64,000 bases of DNA from Bordetella parapertussis (lineage in GTDB: Bacteria > Pseudomonadota > Gammaproteobacteria > Burkholderiales > Burkholderiaceae_B). The DNA lies in contig CAMDNZ010000001.1 in the NCBI GenBank assembly GCA_945903445.1, forward strand, positions 106,015 to 170,014. The letters are read 5' to 3'. The position numbers and the translations under genes are program-made. The notes under the pieces are model-generated. The model was not told the origin of the DNA, ran no database searches, and was given only the letters and a program-made list of their open reading frames with translations. Below are positions 18,846 to 27,790 of the stretch, one piece after another. The first letter of the stretch is position 1. Each line of letters opens with the position of its first letter.

Positions 18846-19287
18846 CACTTTGCCATTCGATACCCTGCTGGAACTGGCCCGGGAGGCGGTCGATGCCGCA
18901 ACCCAACGACTGGGCGCCATGACAACCATGCGAGCTAACGCGCAGCGTCAACTGGACATGCTGCTGGACTACCGTCAAGATTATCTCTTGCGGCTGCAAA
19001 ACATGATGGCGCAGGGTATGGCGTCGTCCGATTGCCAAAATTATCAACGCTTCATTTCGACTCTGGACAGTGCTTTGCAGCAGCAGCGCGACGTGCTGGT
19101 ACGTGCCGACGAAGATCTGGCCGCGTGTCGCGAACAATGGCAACACGCGCAACGCAAACATAATGCCTTCGACGCATTGCTGGTGCGCGACCGCCGCGCC
19201 CGCCAGGCCGTCGAGGCGCGCCGCGAACAGCGTGTCACCGATGAATTTGCCGGCCGCAGTGCAATGCGCCTGGCTAACGCTTTCTGA
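18838..19287 (+). CDS. fliJ: Flagellar export chaperone FliJ
   Basis: The 149-aa protein is an almost continuous coiled coil with the FliJ pattern (LRLQNMMAQGMASSDCQNYQ, then LVRADEDLAACREQWQ). It acts as the central stalk linking the FliI ring to FlhA. ATG at 18838 overlaps the fliI stop by 8 nt. Confidence 0.92.
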   Translation: MASTLPFDTLLELAREAVDAATQRLGAMTTMRANAQRQLDMLLDYRQDYLLRLQNMMAQGMASSDCQNYQRFISTLDSALQQQRDVLVRADEDLAACREQWQHAQRKHNAFDALLVRDRRARQAVEARREQRVTDEFAGRSAMRLANAF

Positions 19288-19294
19288 ATCGACT

Positions 19295-20599
19295 ATGACC
19301 GTCACTATGCCCGCCGTCCTGTCCGCCCCCAAAACCTCGCCAGCCGCTAACGGCTCTACGCCCTCCGCTGCCGCCGACACTGCGGATACGCCCAGTTTCG
19401 CTCAAGCGATGCAAGCCAGCACCCAGACACATGGCGCTCAGCCCGGCGGCCGCCACACGGAAGCGAAGTCGGCCCCTCACGCAAAACTGCCGGCGACCGA
19501 CCCGGCTCGCAACTTGGCTGACGGGACCGATCATTCGGACGAACCCGCGATCGAAGGCGCAAGCCTGCCGGCGGCCGAATTGGCCGCTCAAGCGCTGGTG
19601 TGGGCGCAACACACGCTGGCGCAGCGTCAAGCCACTGCCTCGCCACCCGCCACGGATACTGCCCAGAACGGCCCATCGCGTCTTCAACACGCGACGGGCA
19701 AAGAAGTCGCTGCGCGGCTTCGGGCCACCGACGACGCCTCGGTCGAGCGCCCGGGCCACAATCAGCTGCACGACGATCATCGATCGGATGCGGACGCGGG
19801 CCGTTTCGTTTTGAACACGCAGGCACTGTCGACCTCGAACGCACCAGTCAGCGCTGCCTCGACCGCCAACAAACCGACGGGTGCCGCGGTGTCGAAACCC
19901 GAACGGATGGCGACTGCCGACACCGCCGCCCGCGCGAGCGAACGCGAAGGCGTCATACTGCCCTCGCCCTTGCAACAGGCGCTGGCGGTCCTATCAAAAA
20001 CCGCTGCACGCGAAGCCGCCGATGCCACGCTGGGCGATACGGCTCGGGTCGGCACGCCGGCCGATCTGGCCTTGGCCCGCGAGTCGGTGGCTGCCCCGCA
20101 CGAACAGATGCCGGTGTTCCATCAAACTCTGCGTGAAGTCGCCACCGACATCGTCGCGCGCGCCACCTTGCCCGTACCGGTCCATCACGCCCAATGGGGT
20201 CAGGCGGTGAGCGAGCAGGTGGTGGCCTGGACGAAGGACATGCAGTCGGGTGATCTCAAAGCAGAACTGCGCCTGGATCCGCCGGAACTGGGTCCGCTGC
20301 GCATCGCGTTGACGATCGCCGATGGCGTCACGAGCGCCTCCTTCGCCAGCGCCCATGCGTCGGTCCGACACGCATTGGAGCAAGCTCTGCCTCAATTGCA
20401 AGCCGCGCTGACCGATGCCGGCTTGTCGCTGGGTAACGCCCATGTGGGCGACCAGGACGTTCACGATCGACATCGACAGGCCGCGTCCGGATCGGGCAAG
20501 GGACAGGGCCAGAACGTTGAGGGCACCGACGATAAGCTGGAAGGTTCCGCCCCCGTTATCGCTCGCACCGGCATGGGCTTGGTCGATGTCTTTGCCTGA
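19295..20599 (+). CDS. fliK: Flagellar hook-length control protein FliK
   Basis: Molecular ruler that triggers the export switch. The 434-aa protein has an Ala/Thr/Pro-rich secreted N-terminal ruler and the conserved Flg_hook C-domain with LRLDPPELGPLRIALTI and the VRHALEQALPQLQAAL helix. An alternative start is ATG at 19307. It lies 7 nt after fliJ in the canonical position. Confidence 0.93.
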   Translation: MTVTMPAVLSAPKTSPAANGSTPSAAADTADTPSFAQAMQASTQTHGAQPGGRHTEAKSAPHAKLPATDPARNLADGTDHSDEPAIEGASLPAAELAAQALVWAQHTLAQRQATASPPATDTAQNGPSRLQHATGKEVAARLRATDDASVERPGHNQLHDDHRSDADAGRFVLNTQALSTSNAPVSAASTANKPTGAAVSKPERMATADTAARASEREGVILPSPLQQALAVLSKTAAREAADATLGDTARVGTPADLALARESVAAPHEQMPVFHQTLREVATDIVARATLPVPVHHAQWGQAVSEQVVAWTKDMQSGDLKAELRLDPPELGPLRIALTIADGVTSASFASAHASVRHALEQALPQLQAALTDAGLSLGNAHVGDQDVHDRHRQAASGSGKGQGQNVEGTDDKLEGSAPVIARTGMGLVDVFA

Positions 20600-20733
20600 G
20601 ATCGGCCCAATCGAGCGAGTTGACCGTCAGAAATGCCGTTTATTGGCGCACAGCTCGCTCGCACCTTACGGCACAATTCACAGCATCACACGCCTCGTCC
20701 GCCACCATTTCCTTTGCCGGCTACTGCATATTT

Positions 20734-21291
20734 ATGGCGACTTCACCCCTTCCTCCTATTGCAGCGCGCAACGCCATGCCTAAACGAGCTACCGGCGCAG
20801 CCCGCCTTGTCCGCCCCCTGCTGAGCGTCCTGGCGCTGATCGCCGTCGCTGCGGCAAGTGCCGCGACGACCTGGCTGTGGACCAGCCAGACCCAACAGGC
20901 CGCTGCCGCGGACACCCCTGCAACAGCGGGCGGCACACCGGTTCGCCCTGTGGTCGCGCCCAACATGCCCCCACCACCACCGATTTTCCTGGGTCTGGAT
21001 GCCTTCACGGTCACCCTGCAAAACAGTAATATCGAACGCATGGTTCACATGAAACTGACCTTGCGCATGGACGACGACGCTTCGCGCGCGAGGATCGAGC
21101 GCTACATGCCCGAAGTTCGCAGCCGCGTCTTGATGGTGTTGTCGAATCAATCGCCTGACGCCATCATTACGCTCAAAGGTAAAACGGATCTGGCCGAAGC
21201 CGTCCGCACCGCCTTAGCCGAGCCGTTCAAGCCCCTGAACGAGGGCCAATCGGTACGCGACGTCCTGTTCACAGAGTTCGTGGTCCAGTAA
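20734..21291 (+). CDS. fliL: Flagellar basal body-associated protein FliL
   Basis: Single-pass inner-membrane protein that supports stator function. The 185-aa protein has a TM helix at about residues 26-48, a Pro-rich linker (NMPPPPPIFLGLDAFTV) and the FliL periplasmic domain ending VRDVLFTEFVVQ. Two Met starts (20734 and 20776) are possible. fliM begins 3 nt after its stop. Confidence 0.93.
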   Translation: MATSPLPPIAARNAMPKRATGAARLVRPLLSVLALIAVAAASAATTWLWTSQTQQAAAADTPATAGGTPVRPVVAPNMPPPPPIFLGLDAFTVTLQNSNIERMVHMKLTLRMDDDASRARIERYMPEVRSRVLMVLSNQSPDAIITLKGKTDLAEAVRTALAEPFKPLNEGQSVRDVLFTEFVVQ

Positions 21292-21293
21292 TC

Positions 21294-22301
21294 ATGGCGT
21301 ATGAAGCGATACTCTCGCAAGACGAGGTCGATGCGCTATTGGCCAACGTCACGGGCGAGGACTCGAATGCGCCCGTCATCGGTCCGAGCAGCGACTCGAT
21401 CCGTCCCTACGATCTGAGTTCGCCCGACCGGGTGGTTCGCAGGCGCATGCAGACGCTGGAGCTCATCAACGAGCGCTTCGCTCGTCACATGCGCCAGTCG
21501 ATGCTGAATTTCATGCGCCGCAGTGCCGACATCAGCGTCGGCCCGATCCGCATCCTGAAATACGCCGATTTCGAGCGCAATCTGCCGGTGCCCAGCAACC
21601 TGAACATGGTGCAGATGAAACCGCTGCGCGGCACTGCCTTGTTCGCCTACGATCCTAATCTGGTGTTTCTGGTCATCGACAGCCTGTTCGGGGGCGATGG
21701 CAGATACCACACCCGTGTCGAAGGCCGCGATTTCACGACCACCGAACAGCGCATCATCCAACGCTTGCTGACCTTGACGCTGGAAAGCTACGGCAAGTCG
21801 TGGGAACCGGTTTATCCGGTCACGTTCGACTACGTGCGTTCCGAAATGCACACCAAATTCGCCAGCATCACCGGCAACAACGAAGTCGTCGTCGTCACCT
21901 CGTTCCATATCGAGTTCGGTGCGACCGGCGGCGATCTCAACATCTGCCTGCCCTACTCGATGATCGAGCCGGTGCGCGATTTGCTGACTCGTCCGTTGCA
22001 AGAAGCCACTTTGGAAGCGGTAGACCAGCGTTGGGCGCGCAGCCTGACCAAACAGGTGCGCGGTGCCACCGTGAATCTGTCGGCGACGTTCGCCGAGATC
22101 GATCTCAGCCTGGGCAAGCTCGTCCGCTTGAAAGCCGGCGACATCCTGCCGATCGACATTCCCGAGACGGTCGAGGCCAATGTCGACGGCGTGCCGTTGA
22201 TGCATTGCGAATACGGTCTTGCCGACGGACAATACGCCTTGCGGGTCAATAACATGCTCGATCCCTACGAACCCGACGCCAGCGAATTCACTTCATCATG
22301 A
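21294..22301 (+). CDS. fliM: Flagellar motor switch protein FliM
   Basis: C-ring protein that receives phospho-CheY. The 335-aa protein begins with the CheY-P-binding peptide ILSQDEVDALL (residues 6-16), then the CheC-like middle domain (RHMRQSMLNFMRRSADISVG) and a C-terminal SpoA domain. The stop overlaps the fliN start (ATGA). Confidence 0.97.
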   Translation: MAYEAILSQDEVDALLANVTGEDSNAPVIGPSSDSIRPYDLSSPDRVVRRRMQTLELINERFARHMRQSMLNFMRRSADISVGPIRILKYADFERNLPVPSNLNMVQMKPLRGTALFAYDPNLVFLVIDSLFGGDGRYHTRVEGRDFTTTEQRIIQRLLTLTLESYGKSWEPVYPVTFDYVRSEMHTKFASITGNNEVVVVTSFHIEFGATGGDLNICLPYSMIEPVRDLLTRPLQEATLEAVDQRWARSLTKQVRGATVNLSATFAEIDLSLGKLVRLKAGDILPIDIPETVEANVDGVPLMHCEYGLADGQYALRVNNMLDPYEPDASEFTSS

Positions 22302-22861
22302 CCACGAAGAAATCCTCCCCCTCCACGCCCGATCAAGGCGACGATCAAACCCTACCCGGCGCCGCAAGCGCGGCACCCGCACAAGCTGTACCGGCCGACG
22401 GTGACGACTGGGCAGCCGCCATGGCCGAGCAAAGCGCCGCCGCGCCCGCCGCTGAAGAAGCCGATCCCTGGGCCGACGCCTTGGCCGAGCAAGCGAGCGC
22501 GTCGGCAACCGAGGCAGCACCCGCTGCTGCCTTACCTGCCAAACCCGCGGCAGGCGTCTTCAAACCACTCGGTAACCAAGGCAGTGGCACGGGTAACGAC
22601 ATCGACATGATCATGGACGTGCCGGTGCGACTGACGGTCGAACTGGGTCGCACCCAGCTCACCATCAAGAACCTGCTGCAACTTGGCCAGGGCTCGGTGG
22701 TCGAGCTCGATGGTCTGGCAGGCGAACCGATGGACATCTACGTCAACGGCTACCTGATCGCTCAAGGCGAAGTGGTCGTGGTGGAAGACAAGTACGGCAT
22801 TCGCCTGACCGACATCATCACGCCGTCCGAGCGGCTGAATCGCTTGAACAGCCGTCGCTAA
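22298..22861 (+). CDS. fliN: Flagellar motor switch protein FliN
   Basis: C-ring base protein and dock for FliH. The 187-aa protein has a long Ala/Asp/Glu-rich N-terminal extension (residues 1-105) and a compact SpoA domain (IDMIMDVPVRLTVELGRTQ ... GEVVVVEDKYGIRLTDI). Enteric FliN is about 137 aa, so the extension is larger than usual but is common in betaproteobacteria. Confidence 0.95.
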   Translation: MTTKKSSPSTPDQGDDQTLPGAASAAPAQAVPADGDDWAAAMAEQSAAAPAAEEADPWADALAEQASASATEAAPAAALPAKPAAGVFKPLGNQGSGTGNDIDMIMDVPVRLTVELGRTQLTIKNLLQLGQGSVVELDGLAGEPMDIYVNGYLIAQGEVVVVEDKYGIRLTDIITPSERLNRLNSRR

Positions 22862-22865
22862 GATC

Positions 22866-23237
22866 ATGCCGGCCGACGCACTGCTGCGCATGGGTATCGG
22901 GCTACTGATCGTCGTCGGCCTGATCCTGGGCGGCGCTTGGGTAATGCGACGTGCCGGGCTGGGACCGCTGCGTCAGCACCGGCACCTGCGCGAAGTCGAA
23001 GCCTTGCGAATGGGCCCCCGCCACAAGATCAGCCTGATCGAGCTCGACGGTACCTGGCTGGTGGTGGGCGTCAGCGCAGGTCAGATGACCTTGTTGCATA
23101 GCCAGGCGGCTCCCACGTCTAGCCCGCTGCCGGCGGGCGAGGACACCGGCACGCCGACCGACGCGCCGCGCAAGCCGTCGGCACGCACCGCACAAACCTT
23201 TGCCGACCTTCTGTCCCGCGCGCGCGGACAAGGCTGA
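22866..23237 (+). CDS. fliO: Flagellar biosynthetic protein FliO
   Basis: Small membrane protein that helps assemble the FliP ring. The 123-aa protein has one TM helix (about residues 7-26), followed by a short basic segment and the FliO beta domain (REVEALRMGPRHKISLIELDGTWLVVGV). Its position between fliN and fliP is canonical. Confidence 0.9.
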   Translation: MPADALLRMGIGLLIVVGLILGGAWVMRRAGLGPLRQHRHLREVEALRMGPRHKISLIELDGTWLVVGVSAGQMTLLHSQAAPTSSPLPAGEDTGTPTDAPRKPSARTAQTFADLLSRARGQG

Positions 23238-23242
23238 CGCCA

Positions 23243-24028
23243 ATGGTATTTCACTTTTTTGTACGCCTGCGTGGCGCAGGTCCGCTGGCGACCGCCCTGC
23301 TCGTGCTCTTGACCGTCGGTTTGAGCTGGCCGAGCGCCGGATGGGCGCAGGCCACCATTCCGGCGATTACCGCGACCCCCGTTGCGGGCGGCGGCGAGAC
23401 CTATTCGCTGAACGTCCAGACGCTGCTGCTGATGACCTCGCTGTCGTTTCTGCCGGCGGCGTTGTTGATGATGACGGGATTCACGCGCATCATCATCGTG
23501 CTGGGTCTGTTGCGCAGTGCCCTGGGCACGGCCATGTCGCCGCCCAACCACGTGCTGATCGGCCTGGCTTTGTTTCTGACGTTTTTCACCATGGGTCCGA
23601 TTTTCGATCAGATCTATACCGAAGCTTATCTGCCGCTGACCGAAGGCAGCATTACGTTCGAAGCCGCCTTACAGCGCGCCGCCACGCCGATGCACGGTTT
23701 CATGCTGCGACAAACGCGCGAAAACGACCTGGCGCTGTTTGCCAACCTCGCCAATCTGGCCGAGATCCAATCGCCGGATCAGACACCCCTGCGCATTCTG
23801 GTACCGGCTTTCATTACGAGCGAATTGAAGACGGCCTTCCAGATCGGCTTCACCATTTTCATTCCATTCTTAATCATCGACCTGATCGTGGCCAGCGTGC
23901 TGATGTCACTCGGTATGATGATGGTGCCCCCGGCCACGGTGGCCTTGCCATTCAAGCTGATGCTGTTCGTGCTGGCCGACGGCTGGAATCTGCTGATGGG
24001 CTCATTGGCCCAAAGCTTCTACCAATAG
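23243..24028 (+). CDS. fliP: Flagellar type III export gate protein FliP
   Basis: Core channel subunit of the export gate. The 261-aa protein has a cleavable-type signal peptide (about residues 1-35, ending GWAQA), followed by the four-helix FliP membrane domain with MTSLSFLPAALLMMTGFTRI and VLMSLGMMMVPPATVALPFK. Confidence 0.97.
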   Translation: MVFHFFVRLRGAGPLATALLVLLTVGLSWPSAGWAQATIPAITATPVAGGGETYSLNVQTLLLMTSLSFLPAALLMMTGFTRIIIVLGLLRSALGTAMSPPNHVLIGLALFLTFFTMGPIFDQIYTEAYLPLTEGSITFEAALQRAATPMHGFMLRQTRENDLALFANLANLAEIQSPDQTPLRILVPAFITSELKTAFQIGFTIFIPFLIIDLIVASVLMSLGMMMVPPATVALPFKLMLFVLADGWNLLMGSLAQSFYQ

Positions 24029-24041
24029 CGGGAGCGGGCGA

Positions 24042-24311
24042 ATGAATCCAGAAGCCGTTATGACGCTGTCGTACCAGGCGATGAAAATCGCGCTGACGGT
24101 TGCTGCGCCCGCGCTATTGGTGGTCTTGATCGTCGGTCTGGTGGTCAGTATCTTTCAAGCCGCGACCCAGATCAACGAGATGACGCTGTCGTTCATCCCT
24201 AAGTTGCTGGCTTTGTGCGGCATTCTGGTGCTGACCGGTCCGTGGCTGATGGGCACCATGGTGGATTACCTGCGCGAGATGATCCAGTCTATCCCAACGC
24301 TCGTGAATTGA
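24042..24311 (+). CDS. fliQ: Flagellar export gate protein FliQ
   Basis: 89-aa, two-helix gate subunit. The motif FQAATQINEMTLSFIPKLLA is the family signature. It lies between fliP and fliR with short gaps. Confidence 0.96.
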   Translation: MNPEAVMTLSYQAMKIALTVAAPALLVVLIVGLVVSIFQAATQINEMTLSFIPKLLALCGILVLTGPWLMGTMVDYLREMIQSIPTLVN

Positions 24312-24318
24312 TCCCGTC

Positions 24319-25116
24319 ATGCTGTCGCTGACTGACGCGCAGATGAACGCCTGGTTGGCGCAGTTCATCTGGCCATTCGCCCGTATTCTGGCGCTTCTGG
24401 GCACCGCGCCGCTATTCGGCGAATCGACCATTCCGCGGCAGGCCAAGGTCGGTCTGGCTTTCGTGCTGACAGTGGCCATCAGCCCTACGCTGAATATTCC
24501 CATCGATATTCCTGTGTCGTCCTACACCGGCTTGATGATTCTGACTCAGCAGGTGCTGATCGGCATCGCCATGGGATTCACGATGCGCCTGGTATTCGCC
24601 GCCGTGCAAACCGCCGGCGAGTTCGTCGGTTTGCAGATGGGTTTGTCTTTCGCGACCTTTTTCGATCCCGTCTCCGGCGCACAGACCGCCGTTCTATCGC
24701 GCATTTTCAACATTTTGGCGGTGCTGGTGTTCGTTGCGGTCGATGGCCACCTGCTAGTGCTCGGTACGTTGGTACAAAGCTTTGACCTTCTGCCCGCTGC
24801 GCCTTTGCGTTTGTCGGTTGACGGCTGGGGGGTCATTATCGAGCGTGGCTCGCAAGTGTTCGTGTCGGATCTGCTATTGGCCCTGCCGCTGATCGCCGCC
24901 CTCTTGAGCATCAATCTGGCACTGGGTATCTTGAACCGCGCAGCGCCCCAGTTGTCGGTATTTTCGGTCGGCTTTCCCATTACGCTGACGGTTGGGCTGA
25001 TTCTGTTGGCGATCGTCCTGCCCAACATGCTGCCGTTTATGGAAACCCTGTTCCGAGGCGGCCTGGAAGCGATGACCCGGGTGGTGCAAGCGCTGGCGGG
25101 TGACGCTCAGCTATAG
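24319..25116 (+). CDS. fliR: Flagellar export gate protein FliR
   Basis: The 265-aa multi-helix gate subunit carries the typical RILALLGTAPLFGESTIPRQ and LGILNRAAPQLSVFSVGFP segments. It is the last gene of the fliF-fliR operon; a strong terminator follows at 25258-25298. Confidence 0.96.
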   Translation: MLSLTDAQMNAWLAQFIWPFARILALLGTAPLFGESTIPRQAKVGLAFVLTVAISPTLNIPIDIPVSSYTGLMILTQQVLIGIAMGFTMRLVFAAVQTAGEFVGLQMGLSFATFFDPVSGAQTAVLSRIFNILAVLVFVAVDGHLLVLGTLVQSFDLLPAAPLRLSVDGWGVIIERGSQVFVSDLLLALPLIAALLSINLALGILNRAAPQLSVFSVGFPITLTVGLILLAIVLPNMLPFMETLFRGGLEAMTRVVQALAGDAQL

Positions 25117-25257
25117 CCCGCCTTCCTCTTGTGGCGGGGTCGATTCGAAAAATGCCTGTCCGGGTGCAAGCATGATTGACCACCCTCATTTCCGGTAAGC
25201 GTGACTCAAACGCCCGACCATGAAAATCGGGCGATGTGGATTGAGCCGACCTCAATA

Positions 25258-25298
25258 AAAAAACCTGGATTCGGTAATGAACCGAATTCAGGTTTTTT
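25258..25298. terminator. Bidirectional terminator after fliR (repeat family copy 1)
   Basis: An 18-bp arm AAAAAACCTGGATTCGGT, loop AATGA, and arm ACCGAATTCAGGTTTTTT, with one G-U pair. It lies between convergent fliR and a chemoreceptor gene. The same hairpin sequence recurs at 41812-41850. Confidence 0.85.
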
Positions 25299-25382
25299 AG
25301 TTTTAGCCCGATGCGCCCCGATGTTTTCCATGCACCGGGGTCGAACGGCTCGGACTTTAGCGCAGCATGAAAAACCAAACGC

Positions 25383-27107
25383 TCAAACCGTTCCTAGCAA
25401 AGGTGCCACACGATAGTCGTCGGCCAACCGAGGCGAGTGAGGATCGATAACCTCGCGATTGCCTAGTTTGAACACCGACACCGCCTCGGCCAGACGCTGC
25501 GCCTGTTCGGTCAAGGATAGCGCAGCGGCTGCGGCCTCTTCCACCAAGGAGGCGTTCTGCTGGGTCACTTCGTCCATCTGAGAAACGGCGCGGTTGACCT
25601 GATCGATGCCGCTGGACTGCTCCTCGGAGGCCGCAGAGATCTCGCCCATGATGTCGGTCACGCGTTGCACCGACTGAACGATGTCTTCCATCGTGGCACC
25701 GGCACGCTCGACTTGCTGCGAGCCCAGCCCCACCTTGGAGACCGAATCCTCGATCAAGCCTTTAATTTCTTTTGCGGCCTGCGCGCTGCGCTGCGCCAGG
25801 GATCGGACTTCGGCCGCCACGACGGCAAAACCCTTGCCCTGCTCGCCGGCACGCGCGGCTTCGACCGCAGCATTCAAAGCCAGAATATTGGTCTGGAAAG
25901 CGATGCTGTCGATGACGCCGACGATATCGGCGATCTTGCGCGAGCTGGAGGAAATTTCGTGCATGGTGCCCACGACTTCAGCCACCACCGTACCGCCTTG
26001 GCGTGCGACGTCCGATGCATTGGCGGCCAATTTGTTCGCCTGGCGGGCATTATCGGCGTTCTGTTTGACCGTCGACGCCAGCTCTTCCATGCTGGCTGCA
26101 GTTTCTTCCAGAGACGCGGCCTGCTGTTCGGTACGACTGGACAGATCGGTATTGCCGGCCGCAATTTCGTTAGCGCCGATATTGATCTCGTCGATGCCCT
26201 GGCGAACGGAATACACCGTCTTGGACAAGCTATCCTGCATGCGGCGCATGGCCTGGTAGAGCGCGCCGATCTCGTTATTCGCACGACTGTCGATACGCGT
26301 TGTCAGATCGCCCGCGGCGATACGTTCGAAATGCTTGCCTGCGTCGACCAACGGCCGCACGACCATTCGGCCGAATACCCAACGCCCCAGCACCATTAAG
26401 ATTACCGCCAGCAATACAGCACCGACGACCGCCGCGATCGCTAGGAAAAAGGTTTGCTCGGCCCGGGCCTCGATCTCGCTTTGGCGACGCTCGATAAAAA
26501 TGCCGAAAGCGGCGATCGCTTCGCTAAACGAAACGCTACGGGGATTGCCGTACTGCATGTTGACCATATAGAAGGTGGTGTAGTCGTTGCTACGCAAAGC
26601 CTCCACCATGGTGTCCACACCGTCGTCGATATAGGCGCGATAGCGGCGGACGATATTCATCGACAGCTGCCGACCTTCGTCGTCTTGCAGCATATCGTTT
26701 TGAAATGTCGAGAAGCGCTCGCGCACGCTGTCCAAGCGGTCGACCGCCGACTTCACGGGCGTGACCGCCTCTGCGATCTGTCCCGCTTGCTTGAGCTGCG
26801 CGGCGACCAGCATATCGGCGCGAGCACGCAACATATCGGTGTTAATGTCCTGCACCTGTTTGCTGCGTGCGGTCAGCTCGCCCAGTTCTTGCACGGCAAC
26901 GAAGTTCTGCTGCAAGAAATACGCGGCCATACCGCCCACCGCAGCAATCGTCAGCGCAAACATGCCCAATAGCATCAACAAAAGCGTACCCACCCGCGCG
27001 TCGCGTAAGCGGCGGCGGGTCTCGGCTCTCGGTGGCTTGGCGGCCCGGTTTTTCTTTCGAACCGCAGTGTTTGCGTTCGTCGGTAAGTTCTCCAATGCGT
27101 CGTTCAT
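25383..27107 (-). CDS. Methyl-accepting chemotaxis protein (4HB-type sensor)
   Basis: The 574-aa receptor has a basic cytoplasmic N-tail (residues 1-38), TM1 (about 40-66), a helical periplasmic sensor, TM2 (about 222-245), a HAMP domain and a long signalling coiled coil. The hairpin tip SIAFQTNILALNAAVEAARAGE is intact. The usual Gln/Glu methylation segments are visible (SSRTEQQAASLEETAASMEE). The tail ends LLGTV without an xWETF pentapeptide, and no such motif follows in any other frame. It lies downstream of a lipoprotein gene and a second receptor on the same strand. Confidence 0.93.
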   Translation of the reverse strand: MNDALENLPTNANTAVRKKNRAAKPPRAETRRRLRDARVGTLLLMLLGMFALTIAAVGGMAAYFLQQNFVAVQELGELTARSKQVQDINTDMLRARADMLVAAQLKQAGQIAEAVTPVKSAVDRLDSVRERFSTFQNDMLQDDEGRQLSMNIVRRYRAYIDDGVDTMVEALRSNDYTTFYMVNMQYGNPRSVSFSEAIAAFGIFIERRQSEIEARAEQTFFLAIAAVVGAVLLAVILMVLGRWVFGRMVVRPLVDAGKHFERIAAGDLTTRIDSRANNEIGALYQAMRRMQDSLSKTVYSVRQGIDEINIGANEIAAGNTDLSSRTEQQAASLEETAASMEELASTVKQNADNARQANKLAANASDVARQGGTVVAEVVGTMHEISSSSRKIADIVGVIDSIAFQTNILALNAAVEAARAGEQGKGFAVVAAEVRSLAQRSAQAAKEIKGLIEDSVSKVGLGSQQVERAGATMEDIVQSVQRVTDIMGEISAASEEQSSGIDQVNRAVSQMDEVTQQNASLVEEAAAAALSLTEQAQRLAEAVSVFKLGNREVIDPHSPRLADDYRVAPLLGTV

Positions 27108-27191
27108 GAGGCTTCCCCTGGTCAGGTTGGTGTTATGAGGGAATCGGCAGGGGTGTCGAGCCCCGCACGTGCTTCGATCTGCCTTTTCTTT

Positions 27192-27737
27192 TTAGGGCGT
27201 GATCGGATAAGTCTGTACGGATACAGCGTCTGGTAGATAGCCAGGCGCAACCGACGCGGCATTCGGCACGCCGGCTGGCGGTGCACTCGCCGGCACCGTA
27301 GGTGCGATTTGAGCCGGCGCGGGTGTCGCACCATAAGGGCTGTACGTGCCCGGTATCGTCGCCGCCATCGGGCGCTCGGGCAGCGCTGGCGGCGTCAAGC
27401 CCAACAGCCGCGTGCGCGCCCAGGGTTCGAGCAGGATGTTGTTGCTGTCCACCAGCCTTCGCAGCCGGTGGTCGGCACCGAAGGCCAGGGACACGCTCTG
27501 GCCCGCATAAAATCCGTCGGTGACGAAGGTCGTTTTATGCGACCAGCGCGCGGTGTAACTGCCATCGGTCTGGCGATACACTTGCGTGGGTGGTGCGCCC
27601 AAGGCGTTCGCGACGTCGTTGAATGTGGCCACGCCCGGCGTGAGCGGGGCCAGACGCGAGGCGTCGAAGCGATGACCGGTCGAGGCGCACCCAGCCAGGC
27701 CGAGCACCAAGGTCAAAAGCATCAGTCGAATTTGCAT
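27192..27737 (-). CDS. Putative lipoprotein with SmpA/BamE-like domain
   Basis: The 181-aa protein has a lipoprotein signal peptide with lipobox LAGC (Cys17). The following domain (LTPGVATFNDVANALGAPPTQVYRQTDGSYTARW) has the pattern of small SmpA/OmlA-type outer-membrane lipoproteins: a PG-x-T/A turn, an ALG-P segment, and a beta strand with a central Trp. The C-terminal 70 residues are Pro/Ala-rich and probably disordered. It is placed between two receptor genes; no role in chemotaxis is evident. Confidence 0.65.
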   Translation of the reverse strand: MQIRLMLLTLVLGLAGCASTGHRFDASRLAPLTPGVATFNDVANALGAPPTQVYRQTDGSYTARWSHKTTFVTDGFYAGQSVSLAFGADHRLRRLVDSNNILLEPWARTRLLGLTPPALPERPMAATIPGTYSPYGATPAPAQIAPTVPASAPPAGVPNAASVAPGYLPDAVSVQTYPITP

Positions 27738-27749
27738 CCATGCCTCGCA

Positions 27750-27768
27750 CTAAGTCTCGACGACTTAG
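27750..27768 (-). other. Perfect 7-bp inverted repeat between receptor and lipoprotein genes
   Basis: CTAAGTC-TCGAC-GACTTAG. There is no T-run, so it is a weak terminator candidate or attenuator only. Its upstream arm contains the TAA that would end the alternative-frame receptor tail ending DWETF. Confidence 0.4.
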
Positions 27769-27790
27769 AACGTCTCCCAATCATCGTCTT